From Chitinivibrionales bacterium (GTDB lineage Bacteria > Fibrobacterota > Chitinivibrionia > Chitinivibrionales > WJKA01), in contig WJKA01000363.1 of NCBI GenBank assembly GCA_014729375.1, positions 1-14,882 on the forward strand: DNA of 14,882 bases. The letters are read 5' to 3'. The position numbers and the translations under genes were made by a program. The notes under the pieces were generated by a model. It ran no database searches, was not told where the DNA came from, and was given only the letters and a program-made list of their open reading frames with translations. This document shows, piece by piece, positions 14,140 to 14,882 of the stretch. Numbering within the stretch: the first letter of the stretch is position 1; every line of letters starts with the position of its first letter.

Positions 14140-14882
14140 AAACCGGAAAGTTGACGTTGTGATAACAGAAAAAATTCATTTGTCTCACGGAAGCGGGGCC
14201 GGGTTGCATGCGCTCCTTGAAGAGATTATTATTCCCTGCCTCCTTCCCGGGGATTCTGGCGCGCGGGAAGATGCTTTCATTGTCGACCAGGTAAATGGTC
14301 GCCTGGCATTTACCACCGACTCATTTGTTGTTGACCCGCTCGAGTTTCCCGGTGGCAATATCGGCAAGCTTGCTGCATGCGGGACAATCAATGACCTTGC
14401 AATGATGGCTGCGCAACCCACGCATCTGGCGGTTTCACTCATTATCGAAGAAGGCCTTGAAATATCTTCACTGCAAAAATACCTTCGTTCTCTTCGCTCA
14501 GTGTGTGATGAATGCGGAGTAACAATCTGCTGTGGCGACACCAAGGTCGTTGACCGGGGCAAAGCCGACGGTCTCTTTATTACAACCTCCGGTATCGGCG
14601 TTGTTGCCGGCAACATTTCGATGTCTGCAGCCAATGCCCGTCACGGTGATTCCGTCATTGTCAGCGGCCCGGCAGGACTTCACGGAACAGCAATCCTTGC
14701 ACAGCGGAAGAACCTCGGATTTGCCTCACAGGCAATTTCAGACTGTGCTCCACTGAACGAACCTGCACGTGCGCTGATTTCGGCTGTTCCCGGCACACGG
14801 GTCATGCGCGACGCCACCCGCGGGGGAATTGCCGCGGTACTCAATGAAATCGCCGCCGACTCCGGCGTGACAATCAGGCTCC
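14129..14882 (+). CDS. hypE: Hydrogenase maturation protein HypE, 3' end beyond window
   Basis: A PurM/AIR-synthase-like ATPase that dehydrates the thiocarbamate placed on its C-terminal Cys by HypF to a thiocyanate. 251 residues are visible; the C-terminal Cys lies outside the window. The N-terminal motif is LSHGSGAG (18-25; usually GSGG). TTDSFVVDPLEFPGGNIG, GTINDLAMMAAQP, CCGDTKVV and a DATRGGIAAVLNE segment follow. The ATG at 14129 overlaps hypD by 11 nt without a Shine-Dalgarno. An in-frame GTG at 14159 has GGAAAG 8 nt upstream and would give a more usual short N-terminus; either may be the true start. Confidence 0.93.
   Translation, partial: MNDKNRKVDVVITEKIHLSHGSGAGLHALLEEIIIPCLLPGDSGAREDAFIVDQVNGRLAFTTDSFVVDPLEFPGGNIGKLAACGTINDLAMMAAQPTHLAVSLIIEEGLEISSLQKYLRSLRSVCDECGVTICCGDTKVVDRGKADGLFITTSGIGVVAGNISMSAANARHGDSVIVSGPAGLHGTAILAQRKNLGFASQAISDCAPLNEPARALISAVPGTRVMRDATRGGIAAVLNEIAADSGVTIRL

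Noticed and set aside
1..14882. CRISPR array, insertion sequence, phage or defence system
   Set aside because: No regularly spaced repeats, transposase, integrase or nuclease-like genes were seen; all long frames belong to recognised or conserved-looking cellular genes.

Overview
This window looks like a stretch of chromosome from a Gram-negative, probably anaerobic bacterium. It is made mostly of conserved metabolic and housekeeping genes; I see no phage, transposon, CRISPR array, tRNA or rRNA. Three signals narrow the lineage. The elongation factor G is of the mitochondrial-EFG1-like type known from spirochaetes, planctomycetes and deltaproteobacteria. The aspartyl-tRNA synthetase carries the His signature of a non-discriminating enzyme. 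There is also a complete-looking set of [NiFe]-hydrogenase maturation genes. A Fibrobacterota- or deltaproteobacteria-like source fits, but that is inference and not firm.

Layout: (1) 2-1243 (+), the C-terminal part of an ABC exporter cut by the window edge, followed 10 nt later by a short-chain dehydrogenase (1254-2102). (2) 2103-2374, a non-coding stretch with hairpins, where the plus-strand transcript converges on (3) two minus-strand genes (2375-2830 and 2864-3463). These encode small secreted paralogues of unknown function that share a TLEDGR...D.TW motif and two cysteines exactly 37 residues apart. (4) A divergent promoter region (3464-3672) leads into plus-strand aspS (3673-5463) and an EF-G (5495-7582). 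(5) Next come a small RecA/KaiC-like P-loop ATPase (7619-8317) and an unusually long nucleoside diphosphate kinase (8494-9225). (6) After a 192-nt leader with a foldable element, a tightly packed hypA-hypB-hypF-hypC-hypD-hypE cluster runs off the right edge (9418 onward).

How the genes work together: HypF and HypE make and dehydrate the thiocarbamate that becomes the CN ligands. HypC and HypD carry and assemble the Fe(CN)2CO unit. HypA and HypB deliver nickel. The HypB here has its own N-terminal metal-binding Cys motif and His tract. No hydrogenase structural subunit lies in the window. aspS and EF-G are both translation genes and lie 31 nt apart; the ATPase follows EF-G by 36 nt, so the three may be co-transcribed.

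The least ordinary items are the NDK with three insertions around an intact active site, the uncharacterised P-loop ATPase beside it, the paired secreted paralogues, and the structured leader before hypA. Nothing here amounts to a clear new defence or mobile system.
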